A stretch of DNA of 64,000 nt from Clostridia bacterium (GCA_017416485.1 JAFQCH010000006.1:34625-98624), one strand, 5' to 3'; positions 53,873-63,041 are shown, numbered from the stretch's first letter. Numbers and translations are program-made. Notes: generated by a model not told the origin, from the letters alone.

Positions 53873-54538
53873 TTATTTATCAAAAGAAACAGGCTTTGTT
53901 TCGCCTGCAGAAAAAGCATTGGGCCCCGGATCCGACAAGGAGAAATACATTTTTGCCGCACGGGTTGTTCCGAAATCACGGTTCGAACCGGAGTTCTGCA
54001 CTTTGTTGAAGGCATCGCGGAACATCTGATTGTGCGCTTCTTCGCGGTTCAGCAAAAAATCAATGGTTTCGCGCACCTTTTTGTCATCAATCTGGCGATA
54101 AAGATATTCATATACTACTTTTGCACGCTGTTCGGATGCAATGTTGCTTAACAAGTCGGCACACAAATCGCCCGTAACCGTTACATAATCGGCAGTCCAG
54201 GAATAGCCGGAAGCATTGATAAGCCCCGGATTAAGACCGAGAATTACATGAGATTGAATTTCGCCCGAGGCCACTTTTTCGGCATCAACATCGTGTCCGT
54301 TCAAAAGATTGATGGTCTGTGCCACCATTTCCATGTGCCCGAGTTCTTCGGCGGCAATATCAAGAAACAGATCCTTGATTTCAGGATCTTTGATTCTGAA
54401 ACTTTGCGACATATACTGCATGGCCGCTTTCATTTCGCCATTGCCGCCGCCAAGCTGTTCCTGCAAAAGTGCCGCATACTGCGGGTTTGGTTTTTCTACT
54501 GCCACGGGATGAAAAAGCATCTTTTCGTGTTTGAACAT
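53873..54538 (-). CDS. Manganese catalase family protein (CotJC type)
   Basis: 221 residues of the ferritin-like manganese catalase family: metal ligands in DIAAEELGHMEM and NREEAHNQM are in place. In Bacillus the related CotJC is a spore-coat protein, so it points to a spore-forming lineage or to peroxide defence. Start 54538 follows GGAGG. No housekeeping promoter is obvious, which would suit a sporulation sigma factor, untested. Confidence 0.9.
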   Translation of the reverse strand: MFKHEKMLFHPVAVEKPNPQYAALLQEQLGGGNGEMKAAMQYMSQSFRIKDPEIKDLFLDIAAEELGHMEMVAQTINLLNGHDVDAEKVASGEIQSHVILGLNPGLINASGYSWTADYVTVTGDLCADLLSNIASEQRAKVVYEYLYRQIDDKKVRETIDFLLNREEAHNQMFRDAFNKVQNSGSNRDFGTTRAAKMYFSLSDPGPNAFSAGETKPVSFDK

Positions 54539-54624
54539 TTTATTACCTCCACTCTTTTTTATATATTTTTTCCGTGATCTGAAAAAATATGCGATTGAGA
54601 CGAGGACGGTTCCATGTCTTATAT

Positions 54625-54668
54625 AATAAAAAAGGAACAAACCGACTTTAAAAAGTACAATTTGTTCC
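54625..54668 (-). terminator. Terminator of FAD oxidoreductase operon
   Basis: GGAACAAA (54634-54641) pairs with TTTGTTCC (54661-54668) with an inner GACTTT/AAAGTC-like stem; on the minus strand a T-run follows. The bases before it (54597-54620) carry a degenerate piece of the ACGAGGACGGTTCCATGTC hairpin seen in repeat R1. Confidence 0.8.
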
Positions 54669-54751
54669 CCATGGCATTTAATTGACAAATTTGAAGTTAT
54701 ATAAAACCTCTTTGGTTTTTCAATATCTCCATAACTTCTTACTTTATCGCC

Positions 54752-56005
54752 CTACAGCGCGGCTCCGTTTTCTTTGAGTTTTTGTTGCAAAGTCTTGATA
54801 TCAACCGCATGGGCATTTGTGTTTGTTTTATAAGCTGTGGCAACTGCCGTGCCTGCGGCTTCCCCCAGACAACAACAGATGGGCATGATTCTTACAGATG
54901 CCTGCGCCTCGTGCGTTGCAGAAAGGCAACGTCCGACAACAAGCAGGTTATCAAACTCTTTCGGCAAAAGGCAACGGTAGGGAATGGTATAGTATTCTCC
55001 GTCCTTGAAATATCTGTGGCTTGTTCCCGTGCCTGCGGGGTTGTGAATATCGATATCATAATTACCCAAGGCTATTGAATCCTCAAAGCGGGTACAATTT
55101 ATAAGCTCGTCGGCTGTGAGAATATGAACCCCTTTGAGTTTGCGGCTTTCACGCACACCAATATCAATTGCAATGGAAATCAAAGCACTTTCATCAAAGG
55201 CTTTTGAATTTTCTTTCAAAAAACTTACCATCTCGTGAATCTGACGGCGGGCAAGAACCTCTGCACGGCTCACATCAAAAGGATTTGTCGGGTCAAGTTT
55301 CACAACACGGGTGGTGTTAAAATGCAAAACATCCTCACCCACACCAAAGAAAACAAGAATATTCTCACGGGGATTTTTAATTTCGCCTTTTGCTTGTTTT
55401 TCTTTATAAAGTTCCTGCAACCGCGGTCTTTCCTCTGTAAAAAGATCAAGAGCAACACCACTCATTCTGAAGCAGGTTGTCATTGGTTGACAAAGACCGT
55501 CGCTGTCACGACCTAATTGATAATCGCACCCTGCAAGGTAAAATAATTCTCCATCGCCCGTGGCATCAATAAAGAAGTCTGCCTGAACGGTAATTTTCTG
55601 CCCTTTTGCAGTGATATCGACTTCGGTTATATTTCTTCCTTGCGTCTTTACATCATACACAATACCGTGAAAAAGGACATCGACACCCGCTTCGATCGTC
55701 ATATCATCAAGCACGATTTTAAAATATTCCGAATTGAATTCGTGGTCTTTGCAATCGGAAACATAGCTGTCGTGTCTTTGCTTCATTTCTTTGAAAATAC
55801 CTTGTGACAGGTATTTTCTGTTGTTTGTTGCTTTGTCTGTTTTCGTCCAATAAGGCATAAATGGGTAAACAAGGTTATTGGCGATAGCTCCACCAAGGCA
55901 ACCCGATTTTTCTACAAGCAAGACGCTGAGTCCCTCACGCGCAGCACTCACTGCAGCCGCAACACCCGAAAGACCGCCGCCTGCAACAATAAGATTGTAT
56001 TTCAT
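54752..56005 (-). CDS. FAD-dependent oxidoreductase
   Basis: 417 residues. The N-terminal dinucleotide site is YNLIVAGGGLSGVAAAVSAA with VEKSGCLGG; FIDATGDGELFYLAGC and GRCLSATHEAQASVRIMPIC are typical of the FAD-dependent oxidoreductases (PF12831 type) found in carbohydrate operons of Clostridia and Bacteroides. Substrate unknown, possibly oxidation of a sugar or sugar derivative. AGGGGTG precedes the start; upstream methionines are not supported by a ribosome site. Four bases after the phosphatase. Confidence 0.85.
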   Translation of the reverse strand: MKYNLIVAGGGLSGVAAAVSAAREGLSVLLVEKSGCLGGAIANNLVYPFMPYWTKTDKATNNRKYLSQGIFKEMKQRHDSYVSDCKDHEFNSEYFKIVLDDMTIEAGVDVLFHGIVYDVKTQGRNITEVDITAKGQKITVQADFFIDATGDGELFYLAGCDYQLGRDSDGLCQPMTTCFRMSGVALDLFTEERPRLQELYKEKQAKGEIKNPRENILVFFGVGEDVLHFNTTRVVKLDPTNPFDVSRAEVLARRQIHEMVSFLKENSKAFDESALISIAIDIGVRESRKLKGVHILTADELINCTRFEDSIALGNYDIDIHNPAGTGTSHRYFKDGEYYTIPYRCLLPKEFDNLLVVGRCLSATHEAQASVRIMPICCCLGEAAGTAVATAYKTNTNAHAVDIKTLQQKLKENGAAL

Positions 56006-56009
56006 AAAA

Positions 56010-56630
56010 TCACCCCTGTTTGTTGACGCAGCGAAGCACCGCATTACCGTCGCGACAGAAATCCACAACCGTCATGGAGACATTGTCAAGCGCAAATCTG
56101 AAAACATGCGGCTGAACTCCCAAAGCCACGGGAATCAGATACTCAAGAAATCCATGGTGGCTGAACACCGCAACGCGATTCCCGTATGAAAATCTGTTTT
56201 TAATGTAAGAAATTACTTTTTCTGCACGTGCGACATTATCTTCAAAAGCCTCGCATCCGAATTCATAGGTTTCGGTACCGAAAAGCTTTTCACACATTTT
56301 TGTGTTTTTATAATATTTCTGCAGATATGCTTCACTGCAGCCGTAATAGCCGGGTGTGCACCCGCATTCCACAAGCTCGGGGCAGATTTCAAGCAAGGGG
56401 CTGTCAGACTTTGCCTTGCAAACACCGACTGCGGTTTTGAAACTACGCAACAGCGAACTTGTAAAATAGGCATCAATCGGCAGATCTTTCAGTTTTTCGC
56501 CCAAGGCAACACACTGCTGTTCCCCTGTTGCGGTCAGCTCACCGTCACTCGGATCGCGATCGGCGATATCAGTATAATTTGTTTCGGCATGTCTTATAAA
56601 AATGATTTGCAAGGAATCGTGTTTTTCCAT
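56010..56630 (-). CDS. Histidine phosphatase family protein
   Basis: 206 residues with the phosphohistidine motif FIRHAETN and second catalytic His in FSHHGFLEY; a broad family of small phosphatases and mutases. GAAAGGTG precedes ATG 56630. Co-transcribed between the GH5 and FAD genes, so a sugar-phosphate substrate is possible. Confidence 0.85.
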   Translation of the reverse strand: MEKHDSLQIIFIRHAETNYTDIADRDPSDGELTATGEQQCVALGEKLKDLPIDAYFTSSLLRSFKTAVGVCKAKSDSPLLEICPELVECGCTPGYYGCSEAYLQKYYKNTKMCEKLFGTETYEFGCEAFEDNVARAEKVISYIKNRFSYGNRVAVFSHHGFLEYLIPVALGVQPHVFRFALDNVSMTVVDFCRDGNAVLRCVNKQG

Positions 56631-56660
56631 TTTTATCACCTTTCTGTTGCAATCATGTTC

Positions 56661-57806
56661 TTATGCTTTTGCATATTTTGAAAGCAAGGCATGGTCATTC
56701 ATCGGCTTGCAACAGTTTTCCGTTCTGACAGATGACCATTTGCGTTCGATCTCCGCAACCGAATCGTTGTTTATATCAACAACGATATCCTCGTCATCCG
56801 AGCCCATCATAAACCATTGGCTTGTTGTGCCCTTGGGGCAATGTCCCTTATAGGTCCATGTCTGCCAGTGATACGAGCAATCGTTGAAGAGATTCAGAAT
56901 ATAATCCCATGTTGCAGTGCCGCGGCAGGGAGAAAATTCACCTGCCAGCACAGGCACGTTGAACCCACGGCTTGCATGGTGTTCGGTGACCTGCTTGTAG
57001 CTCTCGTTTGAATCGTCATAAAGGTGGTACTGATACATCACATTTTCCCAGTTGCGGTCATCAGGATGCGGAATGTCATCGGGTGTCCAGATTGCCTCAA
57101 GGGTTATAATGTGGTCAGGGTCAACAGATCTGACTGCATCATAAAGCAGCGAATAGACATCATGATACTTGCTGTTGACCTTATCCTCCCCTTCGTAATC
57201 GCACATCGGCTCATTCATCAGGTCGAAGGCAGCAACCGTGCCGTTACCTGCAAAATGACGGGCAATTTCAATCCACAGCTCGCAGGCAAGCGCACGGAAG
57301 TGTGCCCCTTCTTCGGTTTCATCATATAACTTACAATGATTCACGCGGCAGCTGTGGTGCGCAATGCTCTGATGCCCCGGCACACCGTGCATATCGAGAA
57401 TCACATACATGCCCCTTTTTTCACATTCCGCAACAACCCAATCAAGGCGTGAAAAATCGATTTCGCCGTTTTCTTTGCGTTTCCATGTGCCGTTATCATC
57501 CGTCTGAAAATTCCGATACCAGAACGGCACACGCACACAGGTAAAGCCAAGCGACTGCAGATAGTCAAGATCATATGCGGTTATGTAGTTATCCTCGCGG
57601 ATTTTTATCAGGCGGTCTGCTTCTTCCTTGCCGAAGCGGTTTTCAAGCGTGGTTACAATATCCCACTGGGCTTCTCCGCCCTTGAAAAATCCCTGCCACA
57701 ATTCATCAAGCAACCATCCGCCGAGATTGGTTCCGCGCAAAAAGACCTGCTTTCCCGCGGCATTGATTATTTTTTCACCGTCACAATGCAGCATACTAAG
57801 GCTCAT
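56661..57806 (-). CDS. GH5-family glycoside hydrolase (endoglucanase-like)
   Basis: 381 residues without signal peptide. LRGTNLGGWLLDELW, the Arg of CVRVPFWYR, DMHGVPGHQ, catalytic acid in FDLMNEP and nucleophile Glu in VLAGEFSPC are the clan GH-A features of GH5 near the exo-1,3-glucanase group. Cytoplasmic location suggests action on imported beta-glucan oligosaccharides. GGGAGGG precedes the ATG. First gene of the GH5-phosphatase-FAD operon. Confidence 0.88.
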   Translation of the reverse strand: MSLSMLHCDGEKIINAAGKQVFLRGTNLGGWLLDELWQGFFKGGEAQWDIVTTLENRFGKEEADRLIKIREDNYITAYDLDYLQSLGFTCVRVPFWYRNFQTDDNGTWKRKENGEIDFSRLDWVVAECEKRGMYVILDMHGVPGHQSIAHHSCRVNHCKLYDETEEGAHFRALACELWIEIARHFAGNGTVAAFDLMNEPMCDYEGEDKVNSKYHDVYSLLYDAVRSVDPDHIITLEAIWTPDDIPHPDDRNWENVMYQYHLYDDSNESYKQVTEHHASRGFNVPVLAGEFSPCRGTATWDYILNLFNDCSYHWQTWTYKGHCPKGTTSQWFMMGSDDEDIVVDINNDSVAEIERKWSSVRTENCCKPMNDHALLSKYAKA

Positions 57807-57847
57807 ATTATTTCCCTCCCGTGTTTTTAATATAAGGATCCGTTTTC

Positions 57848-57875
57848 ATTATAGCATAAATACGGATTTTGACAA
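57848..57875 (-). promoter_or_regulatory. Promoter of GH5 operon
   Basis: TTGTCA (57870-57875) and TATAAT (57848-57853), spacer 16, leftward. Confidence 0.65.
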
Positions 57876-57883
57876 GTAATAAG

Positions 57884-57921
57884 CAAAAAAGCAGCCTTTC
57901 AAGTATTGTTTGAAAGACTGC
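57884..57921 (-). terminator. Terminator of YbjQ gene pair
   Basis: GCAGTCTTTCA and TGAAAGGCTGC pair across nine bases; a T-run follows on the minus strand. Confidence 0.85.
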
Positions 57922-57948
57922 ATCCTGCTGCGGATTGAAAAGATTGGT

Positions 57949-58266
57949 TTACTTGTTCACAAATTTAACAGCCGTGCCGTAAGCAATAACCTCGGCAGCA
58001 CCCTGCATAACAGCGGAAGAAGCATAGCGGATGTTCACAACGGCATCCGCACCGAGTGCTTCGGCTTCTTCGACCATACGCTTCGTGGCAAGGGCACGGG
58101 CTTCGTTCATCATCTCGGTATAGGCTTTCAGCTCGCCGCCGACCAGTGTTTTGAAGCTCTGTGTCAGGTCTTTGCCGATGTTTTTTGTCTGAATGGTGCT
58201 CCCCTTTACAATGGACAGCATTTCGAGTTCTTTTCCGCTGATGTAATCAGTATTGACTAAGATCAT
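57949..58266 (-). CDS. YbjQ/UPF0145 family protein
   Basis: 105 residues of the YbjQ (heavy-metal-binding DUF74) family: VNTDYISGKELEMLSIVKGS, then YTEMMNEARALATKRMVEEA and LGADAVVNIRYASSAVMQGA. A pentameric cytoplasmic protein of unknown function. GAAAGGTG precedes ATG 58266. It overlaps the end of the small membrane protein gene upstream. Confidence 0.9.
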   Translation of the reverse strand: MILVNTDYISGKELEMLSIVKGSTIQTKNIGKDLTQSFKTLVGGELKAYTEMMNEARALATKRMVEEAEALGADAVVNIRYASSAVMQGAAEVIAYGTAVKFVNK

Positions 58267-58471
58267 CTTCTTCACCTTTCTTGATTTCTTTTATTCTGTC
58301 TATGCAAACTTTGATCATCAACGCGGCAAATGCGACGGGAACAATGCCCAACAGCCATTTCCACACATCGTCCACCGCGTATATGATGAAACCAAAGTAA
58401 ACAGCATAATAAATGATCATAATGATCGTCACCACAATGGGGGCTATCATTTTTTTTGCGTGCAGACTCAA
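58247..58471 (-). CDS. Small two-helix membrane protein
   Basis: 74 residues with two membrane helices (IAPIVVTIIMIIYYAVYFGF and VWKWLLGIVPVAFAALMIKV) and a short acidic tail. No family named. The TTG start at 58471 follows GGAGGAG. It overlaps the YbjQ gene start by about 20 bases, so the two are coupled. Confidence 0.7.
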   Translation of the reverse strand: MSLHAKKMIAPIVVTIIMIIYYAVYFGFIIYAVDDVWKWLLGIVPVAFAALMIKVCIDRIKEIKKGEEDDLSQY

Positions 58472-58595
58472 TATACTCTCCTCCGCAGATTTGTTTTACA
58501 CAAAAATTATATCAAATGATTGAAAAAAAATCAAGCGGTCTTTTCTGTTGGTGGTTTAACAATACGAAAATTGATTTTCCGGATTCTCATTTGTA

Positions 58596-59585
58596 TCAGA
58601 AAAGCCGTTGCAAAAATGACGAAAAGCGCTGTCCGGGTCCCTCATAACCGTCTGCATCTTTATAAACACGGACATAATCGATCAGCCATTCGATGGGATA
58701 CACATTCTCCGGTTCATCCCAACCGCTGAAATCAGAATTGATATACATAGATAAAATCATACCCATTCTGTATTGCGGCGATTGTCCGGTTTTTGCCACC
58801 TTTTTGCCGTCCACATAAAAGGTGATCCCCTCGGGGCGCCAGTCAAAAGCATAGGTGTGAAACTCGTTTACATAATCCTTCGGGTCGCCATCCAGTTCGA
58901 TTCTGTCCGACCATTCGTTAAGGTCGGGATCATCCCAGGCGTGCACCTTAGGCTCAAACACGCCGGGAGAATCAAAGAAGGTTTCCAATACATCTATTTC
59001 GCCATTCTGTACAGACATCGCTGTGTCGGGGAGCGCATCATCCTGCGCACCGACAAGCCACCACGAAGCATACCCGCCGCCACCGCTGACGGGCATCTTC
59101 ATTCGTATCTCAAAATAACCGTACTGTGTGGCATATCCTTCAAAGGGTTGTACTTCCATCTGCTGTGTACCGCCCGGATGCAAATGATTCTTTTCCCATG
59201 TCTGTATGCCGTTTGCAATCCATAAAAGATTATCCGGATCGGCCGAGCCGGGCTGACCGCCGAAATAATCAGGTGAATCTTTTGTGATATACAGATTCAG
59301 GCAACCATTCTCAACTTTATACCTTGCAGAGGAGCCTGCCGTGTTGGCAGTGCAGTGCGGCAGATATTGCGGCAGCCAGTATTCTGTTTCCAGAGCACTG
59401 TCATTGAATTCGGTGCTGAAATCAAGGACGTAGCCTTCTTTTTCGGGAACACTGTCCTTAAAACCACCGACATATTCCGTATCGTGGCCCGATTCTGCTG
59501 CGGGGATTGTGTCACCGCAGCCTGTCGACAGCAAGCCGACCAGCATAGTAAAAACAAGCAACAATACCATACTTTTTCTTTTCAT
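58596..59585 (-). CDS. GH16 lipoprotein, beta-glucanase type
   Basis: 329 residues. A lipoprotein signal (LLLVFTMLVGLLSTGC) anchors it outside the membrane. The GH16 jelly roll is clear: QYGYFEIRMKMP, WWLVGAQ, the catalytic GEIDVLETFF (Glu-x-Asp-x-x-Glu), FHTYAFDWRPEGITFYVDGK and EWLIDYVRVY. It should cut beta-1,3/1,4-glucans at the cell surface and would feed a GH5-type enzyme inside. Not adjacent to a transporter. Confidence 0.93.
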   Translation of the reverse strand: MKRKSMVLLLVFTMLVGLLSTGCGDTIPAAESGHDTEYVGGFKDSVPEKEGYVLDFSTEFNDSALETEYWLPQYLPHCTANTAGSSARYKVENGCLNLYITKDSPDYFGGQPGSADPDNLLWIANGIQTWEKNHLHPGGTQQMEVQPFEGYATQYGYFEIRMKMPVSGGGGYASWWLVGAQDDALPDTAMSVQNGEIDVLETFFDSPGVFEPKVHAWDDPDLNEWSDRIELDGDPKDYVNEFHTYAFDWRPEGITFYVDGKKVAKTGQSPQYRMGMILSMYINSDFSGWDEPENVYPIEWLIDYVRVYKDADGYEGPGQRFSSFLQRLF

Positions 59586-59628
59586 AGTTCGGCATCCTTT
59601 CGTATTTTAAATCTTTCATAAAAAAGGA

Positions 59629-60066
59629 TCAAATCGAAAACTGCAGTTCACAATCAGTCTGCATATTTCTTTTTCTGAACGCAAAGATCGCTCCCAAAAT
59701 TGCAAATGCGGTTCCGACAAATGCAAACAAGAGATAAAAATGCTCGCTTCCTTTTTCATATACCATCTGCATATCGTTTTCAAGATAGTAAATATCTATT
59801 TGTTTCCCTGTTTTAAAGCTCGAGTTATATGTATTTAACGGCACTGTTATTTTCTCGCCGTCCACTTCAATCTCAACATAGGTTGTATGCTCAACAGGAA
59901 AATCGGAGTCCCCTGTTTCTCGTTCTTCTATTCTGACAATACGTGCGGTTGTGTATATATAATTCTCTTTTTCTGCAATTGCTTTGACATGCTCAATGAT
60001 TCCGAGAGTTGCAAACAGAAGTCCCACCACAATAAAAAGGATGCCGATTGCTTTTGCTGTTTTCAT
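59629..60066 (-). CDS. DUF3592 membrane protein
   Basis: 145 residues: N-terminal helix (AIGILFIVVGLLFATLGIIE), a beta-rich extracytoplasmic core with VEHTTYVEIEVDGEKITVPL and KQIDIYYLEND, and a C-terminal helix. This is the DUF3592 layout; function unknown. AAAGGAG precedes the ATG. Confidence 0.82.
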   Translation of the reverse strand: MKTAKAIGILFIVVGLLFATLGIIEHVKAIAEKENYIYTTARIVRIEERETGDSDFPVEHTTYVEIEVDGEKITVPLNTYNSSFKTGKQIDIYYLENDMQMVYEKGSEHFYLLFAFVGTAFAILGAIFAFRKRNMQTDCELQFSI

Positions 60067-60153
60067 TTCAAAAACTCCTTTGGCGACTTCCTACCACCGG
60101 ACTGTTTTTTGCTTTTCTGTTAAAAAATGTGTGGCTGATTTGTCTTTCTCTTT

Positions 60154-60870
60154 TTAAAGTGAAGCGAGCACCTGTTCGCAAGCCGTTTTCAAAAAATCCG
60201 GCAAGCCGGCAACCAGTTTTGCAGACTCTTCTCTTTTTCCCTCAACGGCAAGCAGAAGTGCCGTCACATAATTTCTTTGCGGATTCACGGCAGGACTGTA
60301 TTGTACGGATTTTTCAAGAAATACCCGTGCTTTTTCATATTTCTGACAAGAAAAATAAACCGTGCCCAGATCCACGCAGATTTGTCCCATGTTTGCCAGT
60401 TTTTCGGGGTCTGATTCGTTTTCGGAATACAACGAAAGTGCTTTATGATAATACCGCAGTGCTTTTTCATTTTCTGCTTTGCGCTGTGCAAATTTTGCCG
60501 TGCGGTAAAAGGGATGAAAAGCAATTAAAAATAACCCCTCTTCATCATATTCCGTCATCTGCTCATAATATTTGTTCATTTTCTCCTCATTTTCAAGAAA
60601 CTCGTAACAGAGCCCGAGAAAATAAGAAAGTGCAAACCAATCAAAATCATGAAAACAAATCTGTTCCAGTTCCAGCAGTTTCTCCAGACCGCCGTTAAAA
60701 TCACGCTTTGATATTCTTATCAGTGCGGCGGTAAGATGAATCTGTGCATCCGGCAACTCTTCAAATGCAGACAAAAATACCTTGCCGAATGCTTTTCCAT
60801 GTATTTCCCGCCATTTTTTGTAATTTTCATTATTCAAAGCATATTCCTGCAGAGAATCATAAAATTCCAT
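60154..60870 (-). CDS. TPR-repeat protein
   Basis: 238 residues, wholly helical, with tetratricopeptide-like pairs such as ALSYFLGLCYEFLENEEKMN, KALRYYHKALSLYSEN and GTVYFSCQKYEKARVFLEKS. TPRs bind other proteins; partner unknown. AGGTGAT lies just upstream of the chosen ATG. AT-richer than the glycosidase genes. Confidence 0.78.
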   Translation of the reverse strand: MEFYDSLQEYALNNENYKKWREIHGKAFGKVFLSAFEELPDAQIHLTAALIRISKRDFNGGLEKLLELEQICFHDFDWFALSYFLGLCYEFLENEEKMNKYYEQMTEYDEEGLFLIAFHPFYRTAKFAQRKAENEKALRYYHKALSLYSENESDPEKLANMGQICVDLGTVYFSCQKYEKARVFLEKSVQYSPAVNPQRNYVTALLLAVEGKREESAKLVAGLPDFLKTACEQVLASL

Positions 60871-60960
60871 ATATGCATCACCTGATTTTATTATACACGG
60901 GTGAAAGAAAATTTGCAAGAATCAACACACAGCTTACAAAGAAGAAAAACACACAAAAAC

Positions 60961-60989
60961 AGACCGCCTGAAATAAAATCAAGCGGTCT
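60961..60989. terminator. Terminator of S66 gene
   Basis: AGACCGCCTGA pairs with TCAAGCGGTCT (one mismatch); nearly the same hairpin as at 46487 and 62958. Confidence 0.8.
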
Positions 60990-61042
60990 GAATACTATTC
61001 AAATATACAGCTAAACAATTCAACAGCACACAAAGTGATACC

Positions 61043-61975
61043 TTAGTGGGTAAGCATCTGAATCTCTGCTACATTTTTGCGCGCAGTTATTTTGACTGTT
61101 CCGCCGATGGGGAATGTTATAATCGGAAAAATATGTCCGAAATCTATGCCGAATATCACAGGGATGTCGGCGGGCACTTTATCTCGAACAATATCGGTGA
61201 TGCGTTCCAATGTCATACCGCAATTATCCTCAAAACGACCAAACACAATGCCTCGGACGGTGTTTGCACCATCGATTTGCAACAGCGATTGCAGATTGCG
61301 TTCAAACTCATAACTGAAATACTCGCCCATAATGTTGTCGTCTTCGATAAACAACACCTTGTCACGGATGTCAGGCATATAAGGTGTGCCCTGCAACAGA
61401 TTTAGTGTGCAAAGATTTCCACCGATCACAGTTCCCTCACATATACCTTCTTGAAGAACATAATATTGACCTGCCGTTACAGAAGGAGTAATACGAATCG
61501 GATCATCTTTCGTTAAACAATCCAAAAATGCTTGCCTTGTATATGCCGGCTCACCATCAAATCCGAAAGTGATGTAGTGCGGTCCGCTATATGTTACAAG
61601 TCCCGTTTTTGCGTAAATAGCATTTAGCAGGATCGTAATGTCCGAATATCCGCAAAGAATTTTCGGATTCTTGGCAATCAGGTCGTAGTCAAGGTAAGGG
61701 AGCAATTGATTGGCATTAAATCCACCAACACAGGTAATAATCATTTTCACATCAGGGTCACGAAAAGCCTCATGCAAATCCTCAATCCTTGATGAAATGC
61801 TTGATGAATCATATTTGTCAAGCTCCCGACAATTCTTGGAAAATGTCAGTTTATATCCCGAATCATTCCAGAAGTTCATCGCATGATGATGAACATGCTC
61901 CTTAATTATGGCTTGACTTCGGGATGGTGCAACAACCCGAATTTCATCGCCGGGTTTCAGTTTGTTTGCAATCAT
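61043..61975 (-). CDS. S66 family LD-carboxypeptidase / MccF-like protein
   Basis: 310 residues. The nucleophile Ser lies in ILCGYSDITIL, GGNLCTLNLL and the Glu/His pair in FIEDDN and FGIDFGHIFPI complete the S66 triad. Family members trim murein tetrapeptides or, like MccF, detoxify peptidyl nucleotides such as microcin C7. AAAGGAGGAAATCGC precedes the ATG. No other cell-wall gene is near, so either role is open. Confidence 0.9.
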   Translation of the reverse strand: MIANKLKPGDEIRVVAPSRSQAIIKEHVHHHAMNFWNDSGYKLTFSKNCRELDKYDSSSISSRIEDLHEAFRDPDVKMIITCVGGFNANQLLPYLDYDLIAKNPKILCGYSDITILLNAIYAKTGLVTYSGPHYITFGFDGEPAYTRQAFLDCLTKDDPIRITPSVTAGQYYVLQEGICEGTVIGGNLCTLNLLQGTPYMPDIRDKVLFIEDDNIMGEYFSYEFERNLQSLLQIDGANTVRGIVFGRFEDNCGMTLERITDIVRDKVPADIPVIFGIDFGHIFPIITFPIGGTVKITARKNVAEIQMLTH

Positions 61976-62087
61976 GCGATTTCCTCCTTTTTAGATTAAA
62001 AAAATTTCAACACAACCAAATATCTGAGAAGAGTATAACATCACATTTACAAAAAGTCAAATTTTGCATCAAAGACTTCAAAAAGAC

Positions 62088-62204
62088 AGGACAGAGGACG
62101 GTTCTCTGTCCTATAAATCAGCAATCAGTCCCCTATCCACTGCTCAGCGTTTGCACCCGCGCCGAAGATGAAACCAAGCGGATGCACTAATCTCCCCTGG
62201 GCGG
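62088..62204. repeat. Repeat R1, copy 1
   Basis: Begins with a perfect 9-bp hairpin AGGACAGAG/CTCTGTCCT and ends with a 44-base block that matches 62867-62910 with two mismatches. On the minus strand the block opens a 20-codon frame (62187-62125) MHPLGFIFG... behind AGGGGAG. Confidence 0.75.
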
Positions 62205-62251
62205 TGGGTAGGAAATGGGATAAGGCTATTGACAGAAGTCCGTCGGTGCAG

Positions 62252-62641
62252 TCAATCTGCATTCAGGGAAACAAAATCACGCTCAAATGTCTCAAAATCA
62301 AATTTTCCTTTTGACTTTATTTTTTTTACAGCTTTTAAAACCACATCTTTTGTTAATAATATTTTCTTTGCACTGTCCGCATTATAATATTCTTTAAAAT
62401 CCATTCTTATAAATATAGTTGCACAACTTTTATTATCTATAAATCTTATTACTTCTTTAAATTCCCCATTATCATACAGTTCCTGAGGAGCTACAAGCGG
62501 CACAATTCCGATGATGTGTAAGGTCTCGCTATACTCTTTATCTAAAAAAAACAAATGCACTTTCTGACAGAATTGATACACTTGATCGTCAATTCCATAA
62601 TGCTCCTTAAAATAAGCCGGCGAATTGATATGTAATTCCAT
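62252..62641 (-). CDS. Small cytoplasmic protein, immunity-protein-like
   Basis: 129 residues, acidic and Lys-rich, all-soluble. The order of an N-terminal helical part, a hydrophobic core (LHIIGIVPLVAP), strand SCATIFIRMDFKEYY and the ending KGKFDFETFERDFVSL recalls immunity proteins of polymorphic toxin loci, but I cannot assign a numbered family. TGAGGAGG precedes the ATG. AT-rich and set between repeats, so probably horizontally acquired. Confidence 0.6.
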   Translation of the reverse strand: MELHINSPAYFKEHYGIDDQVYQFCQKVHLFFLDKEYSETLHIIGIVPLVAPQELYDNGEFKEVIRFIDNKSCATIFIRMDFKEYYNADSAKKILLTKDVVLKAVKKIKSKGKFDFETFERDFVSLNAD

Positions 62642-62793
62642 AAGCGGACCTCCTCAATTTAATATTTGATAAGAAAATAATACTACAAACTCGAATCAAA
62701 ATCAACACGCAGTGATGCATGTAATCCGAAACGGAGTTTCGGTATGTAATCGTTTCTTTGAAAATATCAAAAATAGTTCTGAACAGCATACAA

Positions 62794-62910
62794 AGGACAG
62801 GAGGGTTCGCTGTCCTATAAATCCCCTATCCAATCCCAGGCATTTTTCCTCTGCCCCCCATCCACCGCCGAAGATAAAACCAAGCGGATGCACTTATCTC
62901 CCCTGGGCGG
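62794..62910. repeat. Repeat R1, copy 2
   Basis: Same layout as copy 1: hairpin AGGACAG/CTGTCCT, a shared CCCCTATCCA word, a variable middle and the conserved end block. Minus-strand frame again begins MHPLGFIFG but runs longer (to 62702). Confidence 0.75.
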
Positions 62911-62957
62911 AATGAAGGAACTGAAAAAGGGCATTAACAGAAAAACACATAAAGACA

Positions 62958-62984
62958 GACCGCCTGAAACAAAATCAGGCGGTC
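62958..62984. terminator. Perfect hairpin, terminator-like
   Basis: GACCGCCTGA pairs fully with TCAGGCGGTC; third member of the GACCGCCTGA hairpin family, with no clear gene to terminate. Confidence 0.55.
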
Positions 62985-63041
62985 GCATCATGATAAAAGC
63001 AAATATTTCCTCATAAAGTATAATCTGCCCGTCAACGAGCG

